DNA from: Gordionus sp. m RMFG-2023
Taxonomy: Eukaryota; Nematomorpha; Gordioida; Chordodea; Parachordodidae
Length of the DNA stretch: 64,000 bases
Reading direction: 5' to 3'
Assembly (NCBI RefSeq): GCF_954871325.1
Contig: NC_088779.1
Span: forward strand, 23,918,869-23,982,868
Part shown: piece by piece, positions 34,484-45,800 of the stretch
Numbering within the stretch: position 1 is the stretch's first letter
Layout of the letters: the number at the start of each line of letters is the position of its first letter
Translations under genes and position numbers: made by a program
Notes under the pieces: model-generated
The model's database searches: none
Told to the model about the DNA's origin: nothing
The model's input: only the letters and a program-made list of their open reading frames with translations

Positions 34484-36824
34484 AGGATATGTTGATAATA
34501 ATATTTAATTATCATGTAGATAAATATTTAGAGATGTCACCCTATTCAGAAATTAAATTATTTAAAAATTTACCATTAAAAAAAATCCAAAGCTAATAAG
34601 ATTTAAAATTGACTAATTTATAATTTTTCTAGAAAGTTTCATACTGTCACGTCGATAACTTTGAAAATTAGGGTAATATGACTCGTATAAATTTTAATAA
34701 AATTATTAATTTATTTTAAATCTCTATTCAAAAATAAAATTGGAATAAAAACCTAGATGTGTAATTTGAAATAATAAAAAATCTGCCATAGATTTAAATT
34801 AAATTAAATAAAACGATTGTTGGGCTTCGACAATATATCGATAAAGATATTCCTAATAAAAATTTAAAAAATTTTTTAATTGTGTACATACTTTAACCTT
34901 GAATTTTAAGTGGCGCGATTGCGATCGCGATTTAACAGCTGATTGTTTAAAATCTGTTTATGAGATTAATTTTTATTTGTTAATATTAATTTTATCTTTA
35001 ATTCAAATTTTAATAATAATCTAAGAAATAATGATTTTATTATAGAATAATTGATCTCATAAACAGATTTTAAAAATCAATCAGCTGTTAAATCGCGATC
35101 GCAATCGCGCCACTATGAATTCAAGGTAAGATGCAGTACTGCCGAGTGTAAAATAGGCTTTCATCGTATGGATTTGATCGTGGTAGATAATCGAGCGAGT
35201 TCACGAGTAAATAATTTGTCAAACTCAATGTTCATTAATATTATGGACCTTCCATTTTGGAGTAAATCCCAGATCTATATATCAAAATAATGGAAAAGGA
35301 ATCATTGAGGGGCTAATAAAAACCTTTCAAAAAGAAACACTGCCTAAAGAAAAAGAAGAAATGAAAGCTCTATGGAGTTTTTTTTTAAAATTTATATATT
35401 ATATTAAATATATATTATATAATTTGTATGGATATCGGTGATATTAAATTTGTGATATTATTTTTAAAATATAATATAAATAACGAATATATATATCCAT
35501 GATAATATATCATTGATAATATATAAAAAAAATATAGCCCCCACCCCCTCCACTCTCCCCTCATCAAATTTTTAAGCAATAGGCCACTGCTCGTAATATT
35601 CCATATCATTTCTCCAAGCAACCTTTTTTTGATTAGAACAGACTCCCCCCTACCTTATAAATTCTATAGAATTTTCTAATTCCCGGGGTGTTAACGGGCG
35701 AGCATATATAACTGTAAAATAAAATCCAACTAAAAACTTCTCTATGTAGGTTTTATATAGAAAAGATGTTATCAGCTCCGCCATAATACCGCATCCGTGT
35801 CTTAATGTACATTTTATCATTTTTTACTATTTTCAAATCTTTCATATTTATTAAATATACCGATTCTCGTTATCGCTTTTTAAATACAGATATTTATTTT
35901 CTAAATTTTTTCTTAGTTGATATCATTTATTTTCTTTAATAGATTTTACTAAGCTCAAGATGTATCGCAAATAAAGATTGTGAATGATCTTTGAGTTGTT
36001 ATTGACATTTTATAATGGTATTTAAATTTAAACCAAAGTAATTTATCAATTCTATTTATTACAACAAAATATGAATCAATTATTTTCAAAAGTATAAATA
36101 TTATTATAATTCCATACGACATCACACGCATGAAAGGCCAGTGATAAATTCTGTCAGATTCTAAATCACTAATAATTTTTTGGAGACATATTAAATATCG
36201 ACCAAATTTTATTAAAATGCAATAAGATCCATTTTAAAAATATTGGCGCAATCACGCAGTCGCTTTCAATATTCCATATATCATTTATACCCCGTAGCAG
36301 AGAACCATATAATTGGCTTCAGAAAAAGTCTGGTCTGATTCTAACTAAGATTTTTGCGATTTGTGATATATCTCACCACCTTCACCAACTAAGCCACGGG
36401 CGATGATCAAAAATACTAATTGTTTTTGTGCATAAGAATAAATAAATAACGAGCAAAGTTATTTACGAAGAAAAAGAAAAAACAAATACCGTTTGACAGG
36501 AGTTATTACTACCAACGAATTCAGATATCTAATACATATCAAAAAAATCGGAGCACATTATGTAATCAATACAATAACCTCATTCAATGAGACAACATTA
36601 TCACATCTTCCTCATAAAACATCAATTATGACAAGATGAAATCGTAAATTGTTCTTCTATCTTCTCTTTTAGTCTTGAGCCTGAACTTTTGAAGAGCTTC
36701 AAAAATTTGGGAAAATACAAACCTTGCAGCAAAAAATAAAGAAATAAACTGTTTTATAAGTTTTTTTTTTAGAATTTAAGCACTCATTGGGTAAACCAAG
36801 AAGGTGAGATAGATCAGTTTTTTT
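34484..36824. other. AT-rich intergenic DNA with one palindrome
   Basis: Apart from the inverted-repeat element at 34896-35127, I see only AT-rich sequence with C- or T-runs and no gene. Confidence 0.5.
34896..35127. mobile_element. Palindromic MITE-like element with GCGATCGC arms
   Basis: A 232-bp inverted repeat. Both arms start ACCTTGAATT, then GTGGCGCGATTGCGATCGCG, then CAGCTGATTG, and remain nearly identical for about 70 bases. The centre is AT-rich. The GC-rich palindromic arms stand out sharply from the surroundings. The superfamily is unknown and no clear target duplication was seen. Confidence 0.75.
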
Positions 36825-37919
36825 TAGTGTTGTATGAACGCGTTCGTGAACGAAGTTCGTTTTTTTGAAAAAAGGTGATGAACGGCGTTCCTTTTTTTTG
36901 ACGAACTTTGAACGTGAACGCGTTCCTTTTCTTTGATGAACGCGTTCAATTTTACGTTCGTTCAATTTTAAAAACACTTTTTATTTTTATTTATTTGAAA
37001 AATTAATATTAATCCGCATTTTTTAACAAAAAAGTCTTATATTTTTATTTATTTGAAAAATTAATATTTAATCCAATTTTTTAACAAAAAAGTCTTATAT
37101 TTTTTAATCAGCTGTTTTTACTTTTTCCTCTTTCATATTGCAATTAACGTACCATAACGTGCTACTGCTAGAGAAGATAAGATTAAAGTTTATTAATTTG
37201 AATATTTTATATTTTAATTTAATAGATTAGGATTTGCAAGGATATAAATATTTCATCATCAGATTTTGAAAATAAAAATTCAATATTAGATGAATTAGAA
37301 TTACCATGGCCCTATCAAAAATATTTCACTGTTTTAAAATCAATTCCGAGATATCCTTTTTTTTTTGACGAGGAAGAAGAGGGCAGATTGGAGGATGATA
37401 ACATAGCTCAATTTTTTGAGACAATGGATAAAACATTAAATGTTTTTAATAAATTCCCCCTTTTAAAAGAATGTTTATCAAGTATAACACCGCAATCCCT
37501 TCATCTGCCCCTGTTGAGCGAGTTTTTAGTATAGCTAACGCTGTATTAAGTGCCAAGCGTTCATGCCTATCAGATGAAAATTTTAAAAAGCAATTATTAT
37601 TAAAAATTAATAAGAAAATTTTTTTATAAATTTATTTTTTTATCGCTCTATTATATTGTATTTATAATTATATTATCAAAATAAAACTATTATTTTTTAT
37701 CATGGCTAATATATTGGGTCGAAAAATATAAGGCATTTATTTATATTAAATTAAATTTAAAAAAAAATTTATCATAAAATTTTGAACGCATGAACGCGTT
37801 CACGAACTTGAACGCGTTCCTTTTTTTGAATTTGAACGTGAACATGAACGCGTTCGATTTTTGTCAATGAACGTTGAACGCGAACGCGTTCGATTTTTTT
37901 TAAAATGTTTACAGCACTA
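36825..37919 (+). mobile_element. hAT transposon, decayed, 1.1 kb
   Basis: Ends TAGTGTTGTA and TACAGCACTA are flanked by a perfect 8-bp duplication, GTTTTTTT (36817-36824, 37920-37927). Near both ends the palindrome AACGCGTT recurs, about seven times in all, which fits subterminal transposase-binding sites. A transposase C terminus is readable at about 37470-37629: PSSAPVERVFSIANAVLSAK then KRSCLSDENFKKQLLLK, the hAT dimerisation domain. The preceding acidic stretch (near 37350-37470) is in another frame, so a frameshift lies around 37475. Most of the catalytic region is missing, so the copy is non-autonomous. Confidence 0.88.
36976..37110. repeat. Tandem repeat inside the hAT element
   Basis: A unit of about 65 bases containing GAAAAATTAATATT and TTAACAAAAAAGTCTTATAT is present twice. 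Confidence 0.75.
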
Positions 37920-39559
37920 GTTTTTTTAAACACAGATTAATTAAATAATTTAATTTGTAATCATGGCTATTAGAATCTGGGGCAAGATAATTTTAAAGCG
38001 CTTTTGGCAGCTTTCTTACGGACTAATTCAGACTAGAATGTTCTATGGGCATTTTTTAGAATGTCCTTTGATCCGTCATTATTTTATACATTATATTATC
38101 GGACTATTACGAAATTTTCTAGAAGCGAGGGAAAGAATTTTTTAGGTCTCTTCACTGTAGGCCTTCGATGGAGTTTCATTTAGAATATCATTTTGATTTA
38201 TCACTTATTCTTAAAAAAATGACTTTTTTTCCTGGGAAATTTAAATTTCAAAATCGCATTATTTTTCAATTTTTGGTTTAGGTATGTATAATATTAGCTT
38301 TAAAGTTATCCTTACTAATTCTTGGAAAATTTTCAAAGGGGGCACACCCTCTATAGTTTTACTAATACATTATATATTTTAATCTTTTGAATTAATTAAG
38401 GTTTAACCTAACTTATTTGATAAAATTTATTTATTTTTTATAATCGAACTGGCCCCAGTTTTATTTTTTAAAGTGTTAATATCAAATAATTTTTCTGCAG
38501 GTCTCTAATATTTTTTCTAGCCCATATTCATCAAAATTATTTTAAAAAGGTCTAAGATGACCACTAGAAAAACTGAAAAATGAAATGTAATTTTTTTTAA
38601 AAAAGTATAAAATTACTTAGATGAAAATTTTCAGTGTTGAAAATGGGTTAAATTATTTGGTAAATTTTATAGTATTTAATATTCATTTTGCTATTAATAT
38701 TTCCAATTATTGTGACAATTGGTAGAATAAAACCACGAGCTTATATATGATTTATAAAGTTTGTCTTATTTTTTTTTTACAAAAGAAATATCTAAAATTT
38801 GTGAGTATTTCGAATAATATTTTTTTTCCTATAATAAAGCTATAAAACAATAAAACAAAATCATCAATAGTGTCCTGTCATTCAAGACTTCTTTTTAGAA
38901 AATTTTTTCTTTCTTTAGAAATTATAATTTAAGATTAGCCCTCCATTACATCAAACAAAAATAATAGTAATAGTTTATTCTAATTGCATTGCACTAAATT
39001 ATATCATAAGTTTTTATCTTTAAAAAAGATCCATTCTAAAAAAAATTTTTATGCTGCAAGTAAATTTTATCTTCAAGGTAGACTAGGCTTTCTTAATTAA
39101 AAAGAAAATTATACATAATAAATAAAAGAAAAGAAGGTAAAGGGAGCAGTGAAAAAAAACAATCCAAAAAATTATAAATGTTTTAGTCCGAGATCTATAA
39201 TCTTTGAACAAACTATAGAGTAGAGGATAGAATAGGGAAATTCGTCATTTTTATTATGAGATCCACGAGAAGCTTAGAATATAATTCTGAAATTGGTGAA
39301 TTTTTAACTCATTTGCCCTAAGTGTTATTTAACATGGGTTTTTAAAAAAATTTACCCACCCGCTTATGATTTTTCAAAAAAATTTAATTAATAAATAGAG
39401 ATATTATTTTTAAGTTTTATATAAACTTACTGAACATAAAATATTAAATAAAACCTAAACATATTATATATTAATTAACTCAAAAAGTTGATCCAAACCT
39501 AAATAATCGAATTGTTTTATATCTATCTTGTTACTTGCACAATCGAACGTAGTTTTACT

Positions 39560-39720
39560 CAGGGGCGTTACTAACCTTTACAAACCCAGGGGTTTTAACT
39601 AAAAAAAATATTATGGGAGCAAAGACCCCATACCTTCTATTTTGCGGGCCTTCGGCTTCCTTTTACTTGGCCTTTGGCCGGGTTTTTTAAAAATATATAA
39701 TACTTTTCATATTGAAATTT
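39560..39720 (+). mobile_element. hAT-type element left end
   Basis: It begins CAGGGGCGTTACTAACC, the same style as the terminus ending at 15391. The right boundary is unknown. Confidence 0.45.
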
Positions 39721-40159
39721 AGAAACTCTGAACTAATATTCAAATTTCAAATTTTTCATTTATTATGCATTTAAAGTAATATTATATTTATAATAAGTAA
39801 AACAATACAAGATATTAGATAAGCTAAAGATATTTTTTTAATACAAAATATTTTTCTATTTATTCCAGTATTAAATATCTGCGATCGCAGAATATTTAAA
39901 TTATAATTTATAATATCTTATGATTTCGAATATAAAAAAATTGCCTATATTAAATTTTATCCTTAATTACGTTAGAAAATTTAATATAAGAGATATATTC
40001 AGAATGAGCCACACATAGCTTCTGTTGTTTTACAAATCAAATATTTTATATGTAAATTAAATTATCTACTTTCCTTCTTTAAACTATTTTGCTTTCAATG
40101 TTTACAACACTCATACATTTTCTCTTCTTTTATTATCTAAAACATAGTTTAAAATTGAA

Positions 40160-40633
40160 AAACTATTTTAAATGTTTTGTTCAACTCTAACTCTTTCATG
40201 GCCTCATCTTTCTTTGTCTAAAATATTATCAACAGCAATATTGCTTCTATTTCCATTATTTAATGCATTCATCTCAAAATCAATCTTTATTATCTATAAA
40301 TATAAAATAAATGAGTAAAAAATGTTTTAATTAAATACACTTTGTTCAACTACCTTACCTTGCCCCTCTTCCTTTGTCTAAAATATTATTGACATCAATT
40401 CCATTTCTATTAATCTAAAAATCATTGTCTCTTCTTTATCTATTAAATATAAAATAAATGAGTAAAATATGTTTAATTAAGTATACTTTACAACTCTTTC
40501 ACTGCCTCCTCTTCTTTTGTCTAAAATATTATTAATATTGCTTCCATTTCCACTATAAAAAACCATCTCAAAATCATTGTCTTCTTTCTTTATTATATAT
40601 AAAATAAAAAAGTAAAATATGTTTTAATTTAAC
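40160..40633. repeat. Degenerate tandem repeat, ~150-bp unit, three copies
   Basis: Each unit holds TTTGTCTAAAATATTATT, a TTCCATTTCTATT-like run, AATCATTGTCT or a close variant, and AAATATAAAATAAATGAGT. The copies start near 40170, 40336 and 40486 and have diverged by substitutions and small indels. Confidence 0.7.
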
Positions 40634-41994
40634 AAAGTAGTTTAGTATACTAGTTTGGAGATCTTAGAAGTGTTTTTAGGAAGAGGTATAACAAATTAAA
40701 TTTATAAATGATTAATATAGTTAATTAGTGATTTTGAACTCGGCTAATACAAATCACAATAATTAGGATTATATAATAACTTAAATAATAAAAATTAATT
40801 GAGCTACGACTATTAATGCTTAATTATTTTTTATTTTTCATATAATATGTCCATATTTAATATCTATTTAATATGGAATATCAAGAACTAAAGATCCTAT
40901 AATATGAAAAAGAAAGTATAGTTTTAAAATAATAATATACATAAATAATACAAAATTCTTATAACTACGAATATATTAATATTATAATTTTAACGCAGAA
41001 TTTGATTGCAATTGTTAACATAGTGAAAATATAATTTATGATATCCATATAGTCCTATTAATTTTTTAAAAATAATATCAAATCTATATGTAATACACAT
41101 TAGAATTCTAAAAACATCGTTCAGGTGGCTATCAAAATATTTTATTTTGTTCAGAGTGCTCGGGAGCCATTAAAAAAAAACTCCAAATTTTTGAGAGGGC
41201 TCAAGCCTCTACATGTGCCCACCCAGTGATGAGACTTATACATTGTCGTTATTATACATGGTCAGTATCCATCGTGACTGAATTTTTTTACAAAAGCTGG
41301 CAGATTACAATTTGCATTTAATGTCATTTATCATATTTACTATAGTTAAATTTTATTTTTAAAATGACAGTGAATGAATCATGATTACCCTTGGAAAATT
41401 TGCGGACCCTGATATAAAATCTGAAGAATATGTTACATATGGAAGTAATAAAAGAATAACTTTATAAAAATGCATTTTAATCCCCTTCTGGTGCATGTTG
41501 GGTAAAAAATTCTTATAAATCAATCTATATCCTATCCCTAGTTGCACATCTAAGGTACGGTGGGGTAAAATTGGTTCTAAAAAATAATTTATGGGGTGAT
41601 GGATTTCTTTTTTATTTATTAATCATTTTTGAACGGTAAAATGTGATTCTAGATACACCAGTGCCTACCCCTCTCACAATCTATTAAAATTTACGTCTTG
41701 CCCCCCCTCCCCCTGCTTTTTCTTTTCTAAGAGGACCCTACCTCATTATAATATATATAGTAAATTACATAAGAGAAATGAAAATCATGTGTATTTTATA
41801 GGTTGTTTACAAAGGTAGAAAATAATTTTAAAAGAATAAATATGAGATAGTTATAATTAAATTTAATTACAGTTAAGTATTATAAAATATATAATCTAAG
41901 AATATTTCCATTCAAGAAGTGAATCTTAGCATAATTGTTAATTGATTTTTTGACCATATGTTTTGCATCAATTCTTTAAATTCTGCATGAAATT

Positions 41995-42834
41995 ATGAAC
42001 GTGGAAAATGCATATAAAAAGGTGAAAGGTAACATAGAAAGATTGTTTGAAAAGAATCTTACTGATTTAATTCGCGGTATCAGAAATAATCGAGAGAATG
42101 AAGTACGATTATCTAAACTATAAGTATTCACTAATTCCTAGGTTAAATATATTACACAATGCATTGATGAGATAAAGTTGGAACTTAAGCAAGATAATTT
42201 ATCAGTAAAGTCAAATGCGATTCTAAAATTAATATATGTGAATATTTATTTTTATTAATGGAAGTAATGTTTATACTTTATAGTTAGAGATGCTTGGTTA
42301 TAACATCCATTGGGCAGCATTTAATATAATTGAAGTCATGAGTTCTACCAAATTCACCCATAAAGTGATATTATTAATGAATATAATTATTACCGATCAT
42401 TTATAATTTAAGAGAATAGGATATTTATCTGCAGCCCAGTCTTTTAATCCTGATATTGATGTACTAATGCTTACCACAAATTTAATTAAAAAGGTATATA
42501 GAAATAATGTTTATTAATAATGAATTAAATAATCAGGATATTAATAGCAGTAACCAATATGAAGCTGCAATAGCTTTAAATGGATTATCTTGTTTTATAA
42601 CCTCTGATTTAGCAAGAGATTTAGCGCATGATATTACTAGTCTTGTAAAAAATATTTTATAAATTTATTTTGATTCTTTTTTAAAATTTACAATGAAATT
42701 ATAGATGTCTTCAACAAAACCTTATATTCGTAAAAGGGCTATTTTGATGATGTATAAAATTTTTCTTAATTATCCAGAAGCATTAGATTCTGCTTTTGCC
42801 AAGATGAGAGAGAAATTAGAAGATCCTGATCAAA
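41995..42834 (+). CDS. AP3D1: AP3D1 exons 1-6 (trunk N terminus)
   Basis: Six exons separated by introns of only 39, 46, 48, 43 and 60 bases. They encode KVKGNIERLFEKNLTDLIRG, TQCIDEIKLELKQDN, EMLGYNIHWAAFNIIEVMSS, RIGYLSAAQSFNPDIDVLML, NGLSCFITSDLARDLAHDI and KPYIRKRAILMMYK, all matching the N-terminal trunk of animal AP-3 delta. The ATG at 41995 is chosen because an upstream ATG at 41987 stops after three codons. Confidence 0.94.
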
Positions 42835-45800
42835 GTATTTTATTATATAAAATTCTACAATAAAGAGAATATATCTTAAATCTATATTATATAAATGATT
42901 TATTTATAATAATTTACATTTAAAACAATTTATTAAATCCTATTTCTAACATCAAATTAAACCCTTTTTGTTTTATATTTCTATAATATAATATGACACA
43001 ATTAATTTTTCTTAGGCCCTACAAAATCATTCTTTTTTTGTCTTGAAGGGGAAAAAACATTTCTCTAACTTTGTCTTGTCATTTGGGCCTACTTTTAAGC
43101 ACTTGTTTTATTTCTAACTCTTCTTGATTTTTCATTCATTTTTTGAATGTGAAATTGAATCAGGGAGAGGAGAAATGGGGAATTTATATTATTAATTTAC
43201 GTGGGCTGGTAGAGCCAATTTTTTAATAAATATCTCAAGCCACTTATTGAGTGATCAACGTACTTATTCTGATGTAGGACTCCTATTGCTCTTTATAATT
43301 ATATTTATTAATATGTTATATATTATTGCTTCTAAAAAAAGGTGTTCAATCAGCCGTTGTTAATGTTATCTGTGAAATGGCCAGAAGAAATCCAAAAAAT
43401 TATTTAAGTTTAGCTCCCATTTTCTTCAAACTTATGACCAATTCTACCAACAACTGGATGCTGATTAAAATTATCAAATTGGTAAAAAAAAATTAAATAA
43501 TTCTCTAAATTTAATGAAAATACTAATATTAGTATGTCTCTAAATTGAAGAAAAGTTAAAAGTTTTACCAAGAATTATTTTAATTTCATAACCAGATTTC
43601 CTATTTTTTTTTAAAAAAAAATACCAAAACAATTTTGGTAAACTCCAAATGGCATACCTATTGTCGAGCATAAATTAATCTATTATAATAATTTTTGACA
43701 CAATGATAATGTTAAAACTAATATTTTTTTTCCCATTTAAAATGCATTTTAGGATGTAATTATTAATTGTTAAATAATATTTCTATGCAATCATTTCTTT
43801 TATTTTAATAAATATATCTCATATGTTGTATTCTGTATCTGACCTTTGATATTTTATAGTTTGGCACTTTGACTCCCATTGAACCAAGGCTGGGAAAACG
43901 ATTGATGGAGCCTCTTACCAATTTGATACACAGGTTATAATAATAATACAATAATACTTTTATATTTAAATACAAAATATACTTTTTGTACTATATTTTT
44001 TTCTGCTCCAAATGATGCATTAATAATTTTTTTTAAAAATAATTTTTAAATTTTTAGCACATCAGCCATGTCATTATTATACGAATGCATTAATACCCTT
44101 TTAGCAGGTGAAATCATTATTTTTATAATTAGTTTGAGTTGATTGCATAGGCTTAATATCACTTTGTTCTTTTTAAGTAAAAACTCAAAACTTAATTTTT
44201 CTCAATATCTTTTAACATTCTTAATACAATTTTTAACATATATTATTTTTAAATGTGATTGGTTCACCCACTTTAAAATATATTAAGAAAAGGTTATCCA
44301 TGATATTTAAACATTTAAGTAGAATATAGGACTCCGCCTTTAGTGATGATCAAACGTTCATCTCATCTTTAATTTTTAGGATGAGACGCCTCCCATAGAC
44401 TCTATACCTTGGGACGGGACTAGTCCCAAAGACGTTTTACTAGGACGGGATCCCTCCCGGAGACGCTTACCTTCACTTTTCTCTCCAATTAATTTTTAAA
44501 AATATATGATTTTTTAAAATCTTAATATTATACATTTTTATGTTCATACTAATACTAATTGTAAAAAAAATATTTTTTTTAAAATTATGATATATTTTTT
44601 TTTATTTTTAATTATAAAAAATTATTCTATCTCTTTTCAAAGAGACACGTCCCAAAACTATTCCATGGCGGGACGTGTTCTAAAGACTCTAACCTTGGAC
44701 GGGACCCGTCTCTGACGTTTTATCATCTAATATAACCAGAGTTTATAAAGTAGCGTTCTACAAGTAGCTCGCCACTATATCGCTCTATATTTTTTGGTAG
44801 CGATAGCTAATAACGAGCTTTTTGCGCTACTTGGCTACTTTCAAAAAATATAAAGAATGTAATTGTAAACATGAAAATTTAAATATAATATAATTATTTA
44901 TGATTTTTATTTATTATTTAATTTTGAATTTGTAATTTATATTTTTAATTTGTATTATGTAATTTAATATTTATATATCAATTTGTAATTTATATTTTCA
45001 ATTTTTAATTTATATTTTATATTTTCAATTTGTAATTTATATTTTCAATTTGTAATTTATATTTTCAATTTGTAATTTATATTTTCAATTTGTAATTTAA
45101 ATTTTCAATTTGTAATTTATATTTTCAATTTGTAATTTATATTTTCAATTTGTAATTTATATTTTCAATTTGTAATTTATATTTTCAATTTGTAATTTAT
45201 ATTTTCAATTTGTAATTTATATTTTCAATTTGTATTATAGACTTAAATCATCTGGTGTGAATGATTTAAAATGTCATCGCAAATGGATATCGAAATCGAT
45301 GTAATTGAGTTAGACAATGATAATATTAATGAAGCGGAAGGTACCCTGGAAGTGTTCTCGTTAACAATAATACAAATTTTTTATTTCCAAAATTTAAAAA
45401 ATATTTTCAAATTAATGTCTAAACAAAAGGTAGATAAAAATTTATTTGCTTAAAATGTTGAAAAAATATATCCTCAAATAAATCTAGTAGCTATAACGTC
45501 AAAAAACACGTAAAGGTGATTGTCATTTTTAAATTCTAATGGTATTTTTATTTTGTAAGAATGTTCATGCCAACAGTTTTAAAGAGATAGAAAAACATCT
45601 TAATAATTTTGATATAGGGGAGATTACATTCAAAACCAATTCAATTCAAACTTAATTAATTAATAATAGTGCACATGCCAATATTTCTCAGAAACTGGTC
45701 GTTAAAGTCACTGTCGATTTTATAATTGATACAGTTCAGCAATGTCATTGTTTGATAATTCATCATTTACCATGATGATACGAACTCTATCCCCTCCTAG

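Larger units (their letters stand above)
37928..41994. other. AT-rich intergenic DNA upstream of the AP-3 delta gene
   Basis: No gene was recognised. A hAT-like CAGGGGCGTTACTAACC end starts at 39560. A second possible element end, read inversely as CACTGGGTGGGCACATG, ends near 41231. A degenerate tandem repeat lies at 40160-40633. No promoter element for the gene starting at 41995 could be singled out. Confidence 0.5.

Noticed and set aside
36699-36977. 92-codon basic frame on the minus strand
   Set aside because: It overlaps the palindromic end of the hAT element, whose repeats create the basic residues.
37963-38145. 60-codon frame with aromatic residues
   Set aside because: No recognisable domain, no splice partners, and flanked by transposon ends.
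44151-44165. Possible 15-base AP3D1 micro-exon reading LISL
   Set aside because: Exon 10 at 46552-46601 supplies the whole conserved stretch in correct phase, so the earlier match is chance.
45021-45236. CRISPR-like regular repeat
   Set aside because: Units are contiguous with no spacers and lie in a eukaryotic transposon; it is a minisatellite.
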